Below are positions 34,004-46,414 of a stretch of DNA of 64,000 bases, piece by piece. The notes under the pieces were generated by a model that was not told the DNA's origin, searched no databases, and saw only the letters and a program-made list of their open reading frames with translations. A program made the translations under genes and the position numbers. Numbering within the stretch: position 1 is the stretch's first letter; each line of letters starts with the position of its first letter. The stretch comes from Hyaloscypha bicolor E (Eukaryota > Ascomycota > Leotiomycetes > Helotiales > Hyaloscyphaceae): positions 868,001-932,000 of the forward strand of contig NW_020194626.1 of the NCBI RefSeq assembly GCF_002865645.1, written 5' to 3'.

Positions 34004-35374
34004 ATCAGGTAGTTTTGGCATCTTCAAACCTGGGGGAGCTCGGCGTTTCTTTTGATGATGCTGGGAAATCTTTTTGACAAGGCTCATGTGTTTCACTAGA
34101 GCTGCTCACTGAAAGAAATTTCATTCACGGTTGACCGAAGAGTCATACTAAAAAAATGCTTTTCAATGCATGTACATGCACGAAAATTGACCAACCTGAA
34201 GTGGAAGTTAAGATGGTTCCTGTCTCGAGCAGTATTTGGGCGATTCAGATTTATCATTTATAACTTTGTTTTTCTCTGGCGGGCTTCGATTCATGAAGAT
34301 CAATGGAAGGGATGAGGGAGGAGGGCAGAGATGGTCACGTGAATGCCTGGAAAACGGCAGGCAGTGGGGGGTTCCTCAGGTGTGGCCACGTCGTTACATT
34401 GCATTTTTCCCAGTCGCAACGACCTTCTATTCACGTTTTACGAGCCATTTGGAATGCCGAGGCACATTGGGCGTCGTAGACAGACGTTACCACCTGTGGA
34501 TGGCTGGGCAGACACCGTGTTGCAGCACTCGGACACCCCCGTTGCCCAGTCGGACGAATATTGGGCCGACTCTTTGGAAGGTTGATTTAAGCATGCCTCA
34601 TGGCTGCCCCTGATTGGTAATCCCCCTCCACAAGGCTGAGCCCGGACGGTTTTGGAGGGACAGGCTATGCACTTTTTGATCAAGGACCTTTCCCAGGGCT
34701 TACGGAAGCAAAACGCAATGGCGCTGGTGCCTTGGGAAGAGCGGTTGGGTCAGCCGTTCCGTCTGAATCACTCTTCATGCAGGGCATTCTGCGGATCAAG
34801 ATCACAAAAACACCGCCACCCATATCAGACAACTCAAACTCTCGCTGCTGGCGGGCTTTTATCGCGTTGTCCTCTCGCGGTTCCACTTTGGAAGCCTCCT
34901 CCTTCATTCCAAATTGTGGAAGCTCATGTTCTGTCCTGTTCTTTTATGTCGACGAGGTCGGGTTGATTGTGATCTATTTCAAGCACCGCCCCCAAAGATT
35001 GCAACGGATCTAAAAACGGGTCCGAAGCGAACGCCGACCCAGTCCGCGTTAATCTGATCTGCCCCCAACAGGACTGCCTCCTCGAAAGGCGCAAACCACA
35101 GTTTCCTCCCCCTTCCTTTGCATCATTCGACGTACGAGTTGTAGCAAATGGAGCAGTGACTGAGATCTGGGTTGAATTGGTCTCACTGTTCTGCCCGAGG
35201 GTTTGCAGCTCTCATCCCGACAGATCAACTAAGTCCGGCGTAGTTGCAGCGGATTTAGTAGACGTCCTGTCCTGCAACGATTTTACGTTCTTCGACTTGC
35301 GACGTTGACGATCAAGCGGAGAGTGTCAATTTGAATTGTATTACGATCATCCGCGACGACGAACCGCTGAGAGT
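34004..35374. other. Intergenic, 1.37 kb
   Basis: Promoter region of the Zn2Cys6 gene and 3' side of TEX1. Frames at 34236-34966 overlap and have no motif. A GC-rich stretch lies at about 34980-35120. Nothing recognised. Confidence 0.5.
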
Positions 35375-38300
35375 ATGTCCTCGAGCTCAAACACCCCTCC
35401 GGAGGGGTACTTCAATGATTTGTCACGACCGACTGGGAACAATGGACGGAACAAACGAAATCGAAGTCCAAGTGGTGAGGCAAATGGCGGGGATGCTGCC
35501 AGTGGAGGAGACAACAATGTCCCAAAGCCGAAGAGAATTGCTTGCATTATCTGCAGGAAGAGGAAACTGAAGTGTGATGGATCCAAACCGAGCTGCTCCA
35601 CATGTACAAGATTGGGCCATAGTTGCGCGTATGATGAGGTTCGAAGGAAGTCTGGTCCCAAACGGGGTTATGTCAAAGCCTTGGAAGAGCGACTGAGTAA
35701 GTGTCCTGCTGCCGATCCTCTCATAGCTGCCAGGGTGAGTATTTAGGAACCGCGAGGCTAATGCAGTTTTCCTTCATAGAACAAGTCGAAACCTTGCTGA
35801 AGACTCAGGACCCCGCCGTCACCACGGCAGAAGTTCCACCAACAACCTTTACAGCGGGACAAGGAGGTGTAAGTGGGATTAATCTTGGTTCTGTACCTGC
35901 TGGTGATTTCAACATTTCCAATCCTGCGATCGGCATTGTTGAGAACACTGACCGTTGGAGATTCAATGGAGAATCTCCGCAACCGCCCTTGAATGACCTT
36001 GGATTTGGAGCAGACATGAACATGGGGATGGGCCTTGACGATAACACGTTCACCTGGGAAATGATTGGGCTTGGTCTGGAAGAGCCGCTTCCTCCACAAG
36101 AGACCATCGACGAGTTGTATGTGATGGTTCCATTCTATCTATTGGAACAGAAGCTTATATCGCATTTCCAGACACCAAATTTACTTCGACAAGATACACC
36201 CATCAATGCCAATGATTCACAAGTTCCGGTACCTCGCAGCCATGAATTTGTGAGCACAGATGCCTTTTCATTTTGTTCTCTGATTAATTTAGTCTGGAAT
36301 TTGCCCCTTGCCATTGTACCTGAACTATTCACATGCCTCTCTTGCTCTGCTATGTCCACTTCCTAAGAGAACTTTGTTCTTCCATACTGTACTTAGTCAT
36401 TTCGCCATCTCAAAGGCCACAAACTCGCAATAGATCGCTAATTAAGTTCTAGAGCGCCCAGTCAACGTCCTCCTGTTGCCCTCCGTTACGCCATGTGGAC
36501 TCTCGCTGCGTCTGTGGTGGAGAAGTTCATGGATCTCAAAGAGCACTTCTACCAACGAGCTCGAAAGTACGTGGAGAGCGATTATTTGAAAGGTCATGGG
36601 GAGCATATGATCTCCATTGCTCATGCGCAGACACATGCTCTTCTCGCGTCGTTTGAGTTTAAGATGATGTACTTTCCAAGGGCATGGATGAGCACTGGAT
36701 CAGCCATTCGTTTGTGTCAAATGTGAGTAGATTATAGTCAATGTGGTGTTTCACTCCCGCTAAATCTCAAAAAGGATGGGCTTGCACAGATTGGATGGAG
36801 CAGGCTTGGATGTGAAACAGTGCCTCCCCCCTCCCCGTGATTGGACGGAACGGGAAGAGAGACGCAGGACCTTCTGGTTTGCTTTCTGCGAAGACCGATA
36901 TGCAAGTATTGGAACGGGTTGGCCTATGACCATTGACGAAAAGGATATTTTGACCGATCTTCCTGCTTCGGACGAGGCCTTCGAAATGAGCAAACCAGAG
37001 CGCACGCAATCTCTTTCTGATGCAATGAGCCCATCTGGGGCGTCGAAGCTCTCGGCGTTTGCGGGTGTAGTATTGATGGCGTGTTTGTTTGGACGAAACC
37101 TGATTCATCTACATCGACCCGACGCAGACAAGCGAGACAATGACCTGAATGGCGAATTCTGGAAGCGCCACAGGAATATGGACAACATCCTCCTCAACAC
37201 CTCATTATCTCTGCCCTCCCATCTGAAATTGCCGAACGGGCTATCCAATCCCAACATCGTCTTCACCAATATGAACATCCACACTTCCACTATCTGTCTG
37301 CATCAAGCTGCAATCTACAAGGCAGACAAGAATCATCTTCCAGCATCGATCAGTGCAGAGAGCAAAGTACGTTGCATCACGGCTGCAAATGAGATTGCTA
37401 GTGTCATGCGGATGATCTCTCATATGGACTTATCTGCTGTAAGTTTTTTATACTCACCCGATGCTTCAACCTGATTCTGACTGCTTATAGATGAACCCCT
37501 TTATCTCTTTTTGCTTATACGTGGCGGCCCGTGTTTTCGTCCAATATCTGAAGAGTCGACCAGATGATAGTCAGACAGGCGATTCTCTTCGGTTCCTTCT
37601 ATCTGCTATGAACGCTTTGAAAAGGAAGAATCCATTGACAGAGTCATTCTTGGTTCAATTGGACGTTGATCTCGAGGGACTAGGCATGCGCAATCCGAAA
37701 TACAAGTCGGTGTTCGCATATAGTGACGATAATGTGAGTACTACACAGCTCTCAGTATATGGCACTGCCTGACAGCCTTTAGCTCGGCATCTCCAGCGCC
37801 AGGGCCCCTCAACTGGGCCCTCAAACGACAACAACTGCGGGCGGTATAAGGGTTCAGAATCAGTGCAATTTCCTAAGAATCTCAGACGACATAAATCCAA
37901 TGGACGACAACAGTCCAACTGGACCGACAGCCACCTCGAACGATTTCCGCAGTGAATCCGATCCGGCCGCAGCAGAATCGGCAAATGCTCGTAACGATAG
38001 TTTTGGGGACCAGCCTAATTGGATGCCAATTGACAGCCAGCTTTCTTCGGACCAGGGACAGAACGTCCAACGCAATTTGCAGGGTTTAGCAATTGAAGAT
38101 ATGGCTTCAATTTCCATTACCACGGCGAACTACCTAAACCGCGAGATGAATAATGGCAGTGGCTATGGTAATAGCGAGAGCAACACCACTGCTGACTCTG
38201 GACTCTCACCAGACACAGCAAACTCAACCTCCAATCGACCAACACCAAGCGCCAGCACACCCTCTGACACACGTCCCAGTCTCCAGCCGGGACAAACCTC

Positions 38301-38664
38301 AGGAGGCAAATCCTATGAGACCAGCCCTGCTTCTTCGAACCAACGTCTTCCAACCGCCGATGGACGTGCGTTGGGCTCTTTTTTCTCCACTCAGCCAGAC
38401 TATAGTAATATTCCTTCAACAGGTCTTACCCCTGATAATACTTTCACCATGCCAGAGACCCCTGGTAGGTCCTTCGACGTACCTAGTGGGTGGGAGATGA
38501 GCAACCAAACAACAGGATTAACACCTGTTGGGGAAGGAGTATTTAGAACACTAATGGGATTAGGACCAATGGATCCTATGTAAGTTACCCTGATACTCAC
38601 CCCCCTTTCAGAACGTACTCTTAACAATCTTAACAGGGATATTGGATGGGAAGGCGGCTCTTAG
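35375..38664 (+). CDS. Zn2Cys6 (C6) fungal transcription factor with fungal-trans domain
   Basis: A predicted 912-residue nuclear regulator. Eight exons join in frame: 35375-35696, 35780-36116, 36172-36249, 36453-36722, 36775-37438, 37491-37733, 37783-38579, 38637-38664. Near residue 60 is the binuclear zinc cluster CIICRKRKLKCDGSKPSCST followed by CTRLGHSC, then a basic linker and short coiled coil (RLKQVETLLK). The fungal-trans domain starts at ELHQIYFDKIHPSMPMIH, which appears only when intron 36117-36171 is removed, and continues through RYAMWTLAASV, FPRAWMSTGSAIRLCQM, RRRTFWFAFCEDRYASIGTGWPM and FGRNLIHLH. The last 270 residues are Ser/Thr/Asn/Gln-rich, probably activating. The target pathway is not deducible. 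The frame is open to an ATG at 35336. Confidence 0.88.
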
Positions 38665-39813
38665 AAAAAAATCACCCCTCAATTTTTCCTCTCAAATTCA
38701 CATATGACGATTGCGGAATAAAGGTATCCCCAAACTTACGGGCAGGCGTTGAACATGTCCTTTATATTGGACTGAACTTCGTGTTCTTACTTTACAGCAC
38801 AAACTTCTTTGTGTATATGATTCTCCTCGATTTGAAGCCCTATGTAGAAACAGATACCATTATTTTCTCCGGGATTTTGGAAGGGCAGGACAGGATTGGG
38901 CCCGGGGTTCAGGATTGGCATTCCCGCTCTTGGCTACGGTAGTTGCGGCAGAACCAAAATTAATCAATCACGTCAAACAGAATATCACACGATTGATTTC
39001 ACAATGCTATTTTTGCTTTCTTGAGACCCTGGAAGCGATCATTTCGTGCTCTTGCAGATCTTATCTCATTACAGTTCACCGCCGAAGCATTGCATCCTCA
39101 CCGAGTTTCCAGAATAAATGATTGACTGGTTGTGAGTCTTCTTCCCCTGAGTCCTCCGCGGAGATGTCGAACGTCAAACGCCAAGGATCTCGCTTCGTTT
39201 CCTAATTTAGGATATCAGCACGTAGCCCAAAGCCTCCGGGGAACGTGACGAAGTTTAGCTGCAAATGGCCGAATCTGTACCCTGAAACGTTGTATCTGGC
39301 TGCATCTTCTGAGTAACCGTAACCTTATTCAGGCGACCTAAGATATTCGGATTGGGGGAATGAATCCGAAGGGGGGGTTGGGTTTAAATGGGGCTTCGCT
39401 TGGGAGTTGACGAATTAATTGTGAGGAATGATGACCCGACTCGTACCTCTGGCCTATCAACGGCTCTTTGAATTTCTCTTAGCCGCTCGCCAGGAGTCGC
39501 CGAGGTTGTACAAGGAGGAATCCCAAAGGAGGGATGGGTAGGAGAAACGCTTGAGCCGCTGGCGGAGTGGGCGTAAGGCTGAAAGAGCCAACGGTGTGGA
39601 TGTGGCTCCTGTAAAGAACACCTCGAAGAAGACGTTTCAGAGGTTGAAAAAAGAACCGGAGAATGCAGCAGGGCCGAGTAAGTTCATTAGGGACACAAAA
39701 AACAAAGCCAGTCGTACACATCTTACATTTCCTAGAGTATAATACATGTCTGGACATCTATTTTTGTGTATGGCAGAGTGAAATGAGGCAATGGACAGAG
39801 AAAGGAAAGTCCA
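38665..39813. other. Intergenic, 1.15 kb
   Basis: Lies between the 3' ends of the Zn2Cys6 gene and the uL2m gene. A 63-codon + frame at 39551-39742 is Lys/Arg-rich but has no supporting context. Nothing else recognised. Confidence 0.5.
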
Positions 39814-41036
39814 CTATTTGACTCTTCGTTTCCCGTGATTTCGTTCCCGAGCCGTGACGACCCATTTGTTTGGTTTTCTCACTTTTCGAGTCTTGTACCC
39901 TCCTTTGGCCTGCACAGTTTTAGCAATTGAAGGCTCGTGAAGAATCACAGTGACTTACAGGCATACCCCATGGGCTCACGGGATCGACATTACCCTTGGA
40001 TTTACCTCGTCCACCACCATGAGGATGATCGGCTGCAGTATTGTTAGTTCTTGGTCTGAACACTAAGTTCAAAGAGGAAGTTCTTACCTGCATTCATTGC
40101 AAGACCTCTGACTGTTGGCCGAATGTTCAACCATCGTTTTCTCCCAGCCTTACCAAGCTGCCGGTGCTGGTAGTTAGGGTTGCTTGCAACGCCAATAGTT
40201 GCACACGCATCCCGGCTTACTTTTCGGATTTCACCACTTTGCAAACGTACATTGACATATTTATTGCCACCTTTCGTCCCCTCATCGTCTTTTGATATAA
40301 CCACGGCGTGGGTGCCAGCACTTCGGCAGAAAACGGCACCTTTCCCTCTTGTAGAGCCAACGTTGTAGATGATAGTCCCAATAGGGATCATGTGAAGTGG
40401 TAGGCAGTTGCCTCGCCAGGCGGTCTTTGCAGCCAGCACACCAGGATCAACAACTCCTCCCATACTATCAAGCAGGTCCTTGGGAATACCAGCTCGATAG
40501 CTCTGAACCACATCTCCCGCTCTCATTCCCTCGGCAGCAACGATATAGCTCTTTCTCCCCGTAGCTTCCTCGTTGAGTAATGCAATATGAGCACTTCGTC
40601 CTGGATCATGCTCAATACGCTCCACAGTATGAGGTCCTGGCACCATGCGTAGGAAATCAACAGTCCTTATCCGTCTCTTGTGTCCACCACCTCGATGTCT
40701 AATTGTGACTCGGCCACTGTTGTTTCTTCCTCCCTTTCCGTGGCCCTTCTTTGCAAAAGTCAACGGGAGAAATGGTCTCCCTTTCCATAAGTGGTCGTTT
40801 ATGGGTCGTCTAAGATGCCGCACACCGGGCGTTCGTGGTTTGTAGGTCCTCATCATGAATGTGGCATTGGCTTCATCAAGAGTTGGAGGCGGTGCAAAGC
40901 CAGTTGCAGGAAGAGGAGGCTCGACCTTCACGGACTGGGCAACGGTTGCGTATGAACGGGTGAGGTTTTGTCGAATGGAAAGGTATCTGCATGATGTATT
41001 CTGGGACTGCTGCAGCAGTATTCGGGGCTGCAGCAT
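39814..41036 (-). CDS. RML2: Mitochondrial large-subunit ribosomal protein uL2m
   Basis: A 372-residue protein of the mitochondrial 54S subunit, next to the peptidyl-transferase centre. Exons 41036-40088, 40032-39959 and 39909-39814 join in frame. The presequence is Arg/Ser-rich and acid-free ([11 protein letters not shown]...LTRSYAT). The body shows the uL2 signature: [78 protein letters not shown], and PTVRGLAMN. The second exon restores the key DHPHGGG loop with its catalytic-centre histidine and SPWGMP. The third gives the basic tail. The frame is open to an ATG at 41129, but the nearer ATG gives a cleaner mitochondrial signal. Head-to-head with cyclin B. Confidence 0.93.
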
Positions 41037-41989
41037 GATGGGCAGAACCAATTGCTTGTCCACTGCTACGATCTTGATGCCAAAGAGAGTGTGAGGTAAG
41101 TGAATGGCATTGGAAGTCAAATCATGCAATAGGTCGACGGCAATCGAATTTCTGATCCGAGCTTTTTAGCTTGCACGCGCCAGCCACAGCCGCGTTCAGC
41201 CACATTCGCGACTTCTCGGTCACTCTTGCCCGCTGTAGCTCGTTGCCTCCGCAACTGAAGTCAACAAAGCCAATTAAGGTCCGTGCAGACGCAGAATCCT
41301 TGATGCACCTCCCCTCCACCATCCCCTCCCCGACGAGAAAAAGCATTCAATTGACCTCAAAGAATCCCATCTTCCTACGACTGTTTGACATCAAGATTCT
41401 CATCTTCTTTGAAATCCCCAAGTCTTTTCAAATTACTCTCCTCCCTTGCGTTGAGTAGTTTCTTCGCGGGATTACCTTGCATTCTGGTAAGGATTCTGAG
41501 TCGCGCTAAGTCGCCAGCCATAACAAGCGAGGACCACCGCCTCTCGAACTCTCCAAGTCTTTCAACACGGTTTTGTACCTTCTCTCAAACACGACAACGA
41601 CCTCCCTACAAACTTCCAATACTTAAAACGCCTTTACCTTCGAGTCTCAGGGCCATATCAAGTCCTTGTTGACGCATTGAGCACCCCCGGGTTCCTGCAG
41701 CTCCAAACTCAGAAAGCCTCAGTCGACGCTGTTGATACAGTGCACGAACAACCTGATAGAAGCACCAGACACTCATACCAGAGTGTTTTGGTCCCTTACC
41801 TGACTTCATGTAAGTATTCTGGCCTTTAAACTTTGTTAAATGCGTCCGGTCGCGTCGCTGCCGGCATCCTTCTCTTCCATTTATACGCGGTCTTCAATGC
41901 CTTTATATCGCGTCTTTGCTGACCACAATTATAGCTTTTGGCCTCCGTAACGTACCAAAGCATAATCATTAATACGTCGGCAAATAAGA
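41037..41989. promoter_or_regulatory. Divergent promoter region of uL2m and B-type cyclin
   Basis: About 0.95 kb between divergent starts. Bases 41300-41680 are pyrimidine-rich on the + strand, typical of a fungal 5' leader for the cyclin. An intron in that leader is possible. No specific site was recognised. Confidence 0.5.
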
Positions 41990-43648
41990 ATGCCTCCAGT
42001 AAGTCCAGACAATCACTTTTTCTTAACTTCGCTCCTGTCTCGACTCTGTCGATTCCTCCGAACTGAACGCTAACATCTCAACCCCAGGCTCGAGCCGCGT
42101 CGACTAGGCGGGCTGTCACGAACGAGAATGACGAGAACAGTGCTTCAGGAACGACGCGTCTTACAAGATCAAAGTCTGCTGCTTTCACTGAAGATGTTGC
42201 TGGTGCTGCCAAGAAGCCACTCCAATCGAAGAAGTCTGGCATCAACACACAAGTGGCACAACCACTCCGCAAGCGCGCTGCTTTGGGAGATGTAAGCAAT
42301 GTCACAAAGGGAGATGTCGTCGATGGAAAGAAGAATGTAGGAAAGGGTGGTCTCGTGTCAAAGGCAGCTCAACCTACTGGTGTCCAGAAGAGCCTGTCAC
42401 GGACAAATTCTAGCCGATCTGTTCTAGGAGCCAAGGACATGAACAAGAAGTCTTCGGACACAAAACGAACTGGTTCAGGATCGGGTGTCATGGCTGTTAA
42501 GAGAAAGACAAGCGAGTCCTCGAGCACATTCTCAATCAAGGAAGAAACACCAGCGGAAGAAGAGCAACCACTTAGAAAGAAGATTCACCTCGAGCAAGTT
42601 GAACGACGAATCACTGTTGAGGAGTATAAGGAGAATGAAGTCGTACAAGATGTCGAGCCGAAGGCATCCGTTGCACAACAGTTTGCAGAAGGAGTCGAGG
42701 ATCTAGACCGTGAAGATCTTGAAGACCCCTTGATGGTGGCGGAATATGTTGTTGAGATCTTCGAGTACTTGAAGAAGTTGGAGGTTGATACTCGGCCCAA
42801 CGCAGACTACATGGACCACCAAGAAGACTTGGAGTGGAAGATGCGAGGTATCCTTGTCGACTGGCTCATCGAAGTACACACGCGTTTCCATCTCCTTCCA
42901 GAAACCCTGTTCCTCGCAGTCAACATCATCGACCGTTTCCTCTCAACCAAAGTCGTTCAGCTTGACCGCCTTCAACTCGTTGGTGTTACCGCTATGTTCA
43001 TTGCCTCCAAGTACGAAGAGGTTCTGTCTCCTCATGTTGCCAACTTCCGTCACGTCGCCGACGATGGGTTCACGGAGGCAGAAATTCTGAGTGCTGAGCG
43101 ATACGTCCTCACTGCTCTCAACTATGATCTGAGCTACCCCAACCCAATGAACTTCCTTCGCCGCATCTCGAAGGCCGACAACTACGACATCCAAACCCGA
43201 ACCCTTGGCAAGTACCTCATGGAGATCAGCCTACTTGACCACCGCTTCATGCACTTCCTTCCTAGTCATGTCGCAGCTGCATCGATGTATCTCGCTCGCA
43301 AGATCCTTGAGAGAGGTGACTGGGTAAGTCTATAGCGGCTCTTAATTTGAGAATACAGCTAATGAAAAGAAGGACCCAACCTTGACTCATTATGCTGGCT
43401 ACACCGAAGAGGCGATTCAACCAGTATTCAAATTGATGGTCGACTACCTTGCCCGTCCTGTCACCCACGAAGCTTTCTTCAAGAAATACGCAAGCAAGAA
43501 GTTTCTCAAGGGTGAGAAATGCTCCTCGTTGCTTCATATACCCGAACTGACCTTCGCAGCATCTATTCTTACTAGACAATGGGCCAAGAAGCACGCCGCC
43601 GAGCTCGGAGTTGATGTCTCTGTTCCCCTAGATACCGCCGCTCGATAG
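41990..43648 (+). CDS. G2/mitotic B-type cyclin
   Basis: A 490-residue activator of the Cdk1 kinase at mitotic entry. Exons 41990-41998 (only MPP), 42088-43323, 43373-43511 and 43560-43648 join in frame. The N-terminal third is Lys/Ser-rich and contains the destruction box RAALGDVSN, the target of the anaphase-promoting complex. The cyclin box runs from about residue 235: MRGILVDWLIEVHTRFHLLPETLFLAVNIIDRFLS, then VGVTAMFIASKYEE and YVLTALNYDLSYPNPMNFLRRISKAD. The C-terminal cyclin fold follows. The MRAILVDW-type motif marks B cyclins (Clb/NimE/Cdc13). Starting with a nine-base first exon is unusual, though the GTAAGT donor is clear. Confidence 0.93.
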
Positions 43649-44531
43649 AAATGACGACCTTACGAATATCCATACACGACTACTGGATACAAAACAATGC
43701 ATTATTTGGATGGGACACGAATCGAAATTACGATAGACGGATGACTTCCTTAGAGACACCGATTGCCATTCATGTACATCTTGCCGGATCGCTGAGGATC
43801 TGGTGCTGGATCGATATTATGGAAACCATGCTGTCTTTTCTTGTTCAGAACTGCCTGTTGCGCTACATCATCATTTTCGCTCTCCATTGGCTGGCGTCCG
43901 TGTCCTCTCAGGAGTACGGAGTCTGGCTCACCTCTTGTTGTTATTACCTCCCTCAGTGTTTGAGTATTGAGTGGCAAGAAAGAGGACCCACAGTATCCTC
44001 CATACTTGCTATCATGTGCTGAACGGGACGACGGTTTGTTTATGGTCACATGTAGATACTTCAGTGATAATGAAAAGAAATTAAATCATAAAGAATTTCA
44101 ACACTTATTGGTGATAGATGAAGTCCGCAAACACAGCAATGAAGCGCATCTGGAAAAGGCAGGTCTGGACGGAGGGAAGGGGTTCGACCGAATTTTGGAG
44201 TTGTATGCTCTTTCCAGTGGTCTGATGCAGGTTCAGGCAAGCTACATCAAGTATATAATGACGAAGGTGATAACGAAGAAACTCCCAGATCTGTGTATTC
44301 AGCTTCTGATCTTTTTCTGCTGAAATGTTACCAAACACTGACAACTCGTTTTTGTGGCAGTTAACAAGACCGTTCGGCTACCCTAGTCACAAGCTCCGGA
44401 AGCGACTTTTCGATAAGAGCTCCAGATCTCCAACTTATAGCTCAGTTGCTTCTGCCTATCACTCAACCTCAAGGCACCGCGCTCGCTCCGCACAAGTCCT
44501 ATTCCCCCAGGAGCTGAGTAATACCTTCAAT
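43649..44531. other. Intergenic, 0.88 kb
   Basis: Cyclin 3' region and VMA13 promoter. Frames at 43651-44323 show no motif or codon bias. Nothing recognised. Confidence 0.5.
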
Positions 44532-46072
44532 ATGTCTTTGGATCCGCCCCCATACCTATCCTCGATTCAGAACAATATTCGTGCTCGCCCTATTCCTTGG
44601 GATGGTGCTGTTCGAGCTGGAACAATCACTGATGATCAATTGAGCAAGATCAGAGCTGTGGATAAAGTTAGGAAAGAGGTCAGGAAGCAGACTATTGAAG
44701 GTGATCTTGATGGGTACCGCACACTCTTTGTCGGCAGAGAGGGCAAGCCCAGTGTCTTGCAATCTGCTGCAAGGCGGGCAGATGTGGTTCAGTATATTTT
44801 GGTCCTTCTAGGTGATCTGCTTGATGGTGTGTACAAATACCTTCCTACATGATTCTTGGCTAACACAAGCTCTGCTCTGCAGCAATTCCAGCTCTTTCGA
44901 AAGCTCTCTCTGAGCACTCAGATCCCTACCAGCACCTCCTGCCCCTACTCGCCCAATCAAATGACCCTGACGGCCCAATACCACTGCTCACATCTACTGT
45001 CCTCGCAAGCATGATTTCTGCAGCTCCAGTTTTATCGGACAAGGAATCCTCCGCAATGCCACGATTGTTCTCATACCTATCGACCTTGACAAAATCCTCG
45101 GATGGAGGCCTGCAGGATATTGCGGTGTTGGAATATTCTGCTTTATTGCGGGGCAAGAAGTCGAGGGAGCTGTTCTGGGCTCAAAAGAACGAGACGATTA
45201 GCCCCCTGATTGATATTCTTCGATCAGCTGCGGGGGTCTCGAACGCAGACTCGGCCTCGACTTTGTGGAGTGGTGCTGCCAGCGTTCGAAGTACGGAGGG
45301 TGTAATTGGAGGCGGGGTCGGCCTGCAGTTACTCTACCATGTCCTCTTGGTCTTATGGCAGCTAAGCTTTGAGGGTGCCACCGTTGGAGACGGCCTTGAA
45401 AAGTGAGTTCAATTGCGGAGCAGTCCTACGGATAGTGAAGACTAATTAGCCAACAGCGACTACGATGTCATACCACTCTTCACACAGCTCCTGAGATTGT
45501 CTCCGAAGGAAAAGACCACCAGGCTTCTTATATCCTCATTATACAACCTTCTATCGTCTAACAAGCAGACCTTACTACCTGCAGCTGTTCTGGCGCGTCT
45601 TCCTGCACTCATTCAGAATGTTAATGGACGTCATCTTTCAGACCAAGACCTCTTGGATGACCTTCAAAACCTTACTGAGATGCTTGATGAGTACACCAAA
45701 ACTCAAACTACCTTTGACGAATATGCTGCGGAAGTAAACTCGGGGCATCTACGATGGTCTCCTCCCCATCGAAACCCTACGTTCTGGGCTGAGAATGCTC
45801 GGAGAATTCTCGAGCATGAGAAGGGGGAACTGCCCAGGAAACTTGCTGAAATCATGAACAAACCCTGGGAGAATGACAAGCAAGTCCTTGCTATTGCCTG
45901 CAATGATGTTGGCTGCTTGGTCAAGGAGGTTCCTGAGAAGAGGACTCAATTGGAGAAGCTTGGCTTGAAAACGAGGGTAATGGAGTTGATGCAGGAACCG
46001 GATGAGGCCGTGAGATGGGAAAGTTTGAATGCACTATCCGGATGGTTGAGATATAGCTTTGAGACTAAGTGA
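44532..46072 (+). CDS. VMA13: V-type proton ATPase subunit H
   Basis: A 476-residue regulatory subunit of the V1 sector that activates the vacuolar proton pump and silences free V1. Exons 44532-44826, 44883-45402 and 45457-46072 join in frame. The length is almost the same as yeast Vma13 (478). The sequence is an armadillo-like helical protein. Family features are the C-terminal block HLRWSPPHRNPTFWAENARRI, then KQVLAIACNDVGCLVKEVPEKR and MELMQEPDEAVRWESLNALSGWLRYSFETK at the very end. Tandem with the glycine cleavage gene downstream. No oddity. Confidence 0.95.
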
Positions 46073-46414
46073 GGGATTCCAGGCCTGGGACATCGAATTT
46101 TGGAGCTGTATTATCATTCACGGCCGCTGGGAGCTTGTATGGGGTCTGGCATAGGGGCTTTTCGCTAGTTATTTTCAGCAAGCGTCACCTACAATGCTAT
46201 GATGTTAGAGTAGAATTGAGGCAGTATATTAAATCACCTTCATGGGTATTCTTTCAGTGAAATTATCATCTTTGCCCCTTTTCCAGGTTCCTCTAATTCT
46301 TTTGAATCTGAGCAACCCCACTTCCGATCCTAGCCGAGAACTCCATTCCAACTCCTGGTGCTCCACCTCGAGCCTTCAAGGTCGAAAATCTTCAACACAA
46401 TCAATTGACCCAGA
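46073..46414. other. Intergenic, 0.34 kb
   Basis: VMA13 3' end and promoter of the T-protein gene. Nothing recognised. Confidence 0.5.

Noticed and set aside
35336..35374. Upstream ATG of the Zn2Cys6 gene
   Set aside because: It adds only 13 residues without support. Kept as an alternative start, not as the call.
43649..44531. Possible small gene after cyclin B
   Set aside because: Frames of about 120 codons overlap on both strands without motif or good splice signals.
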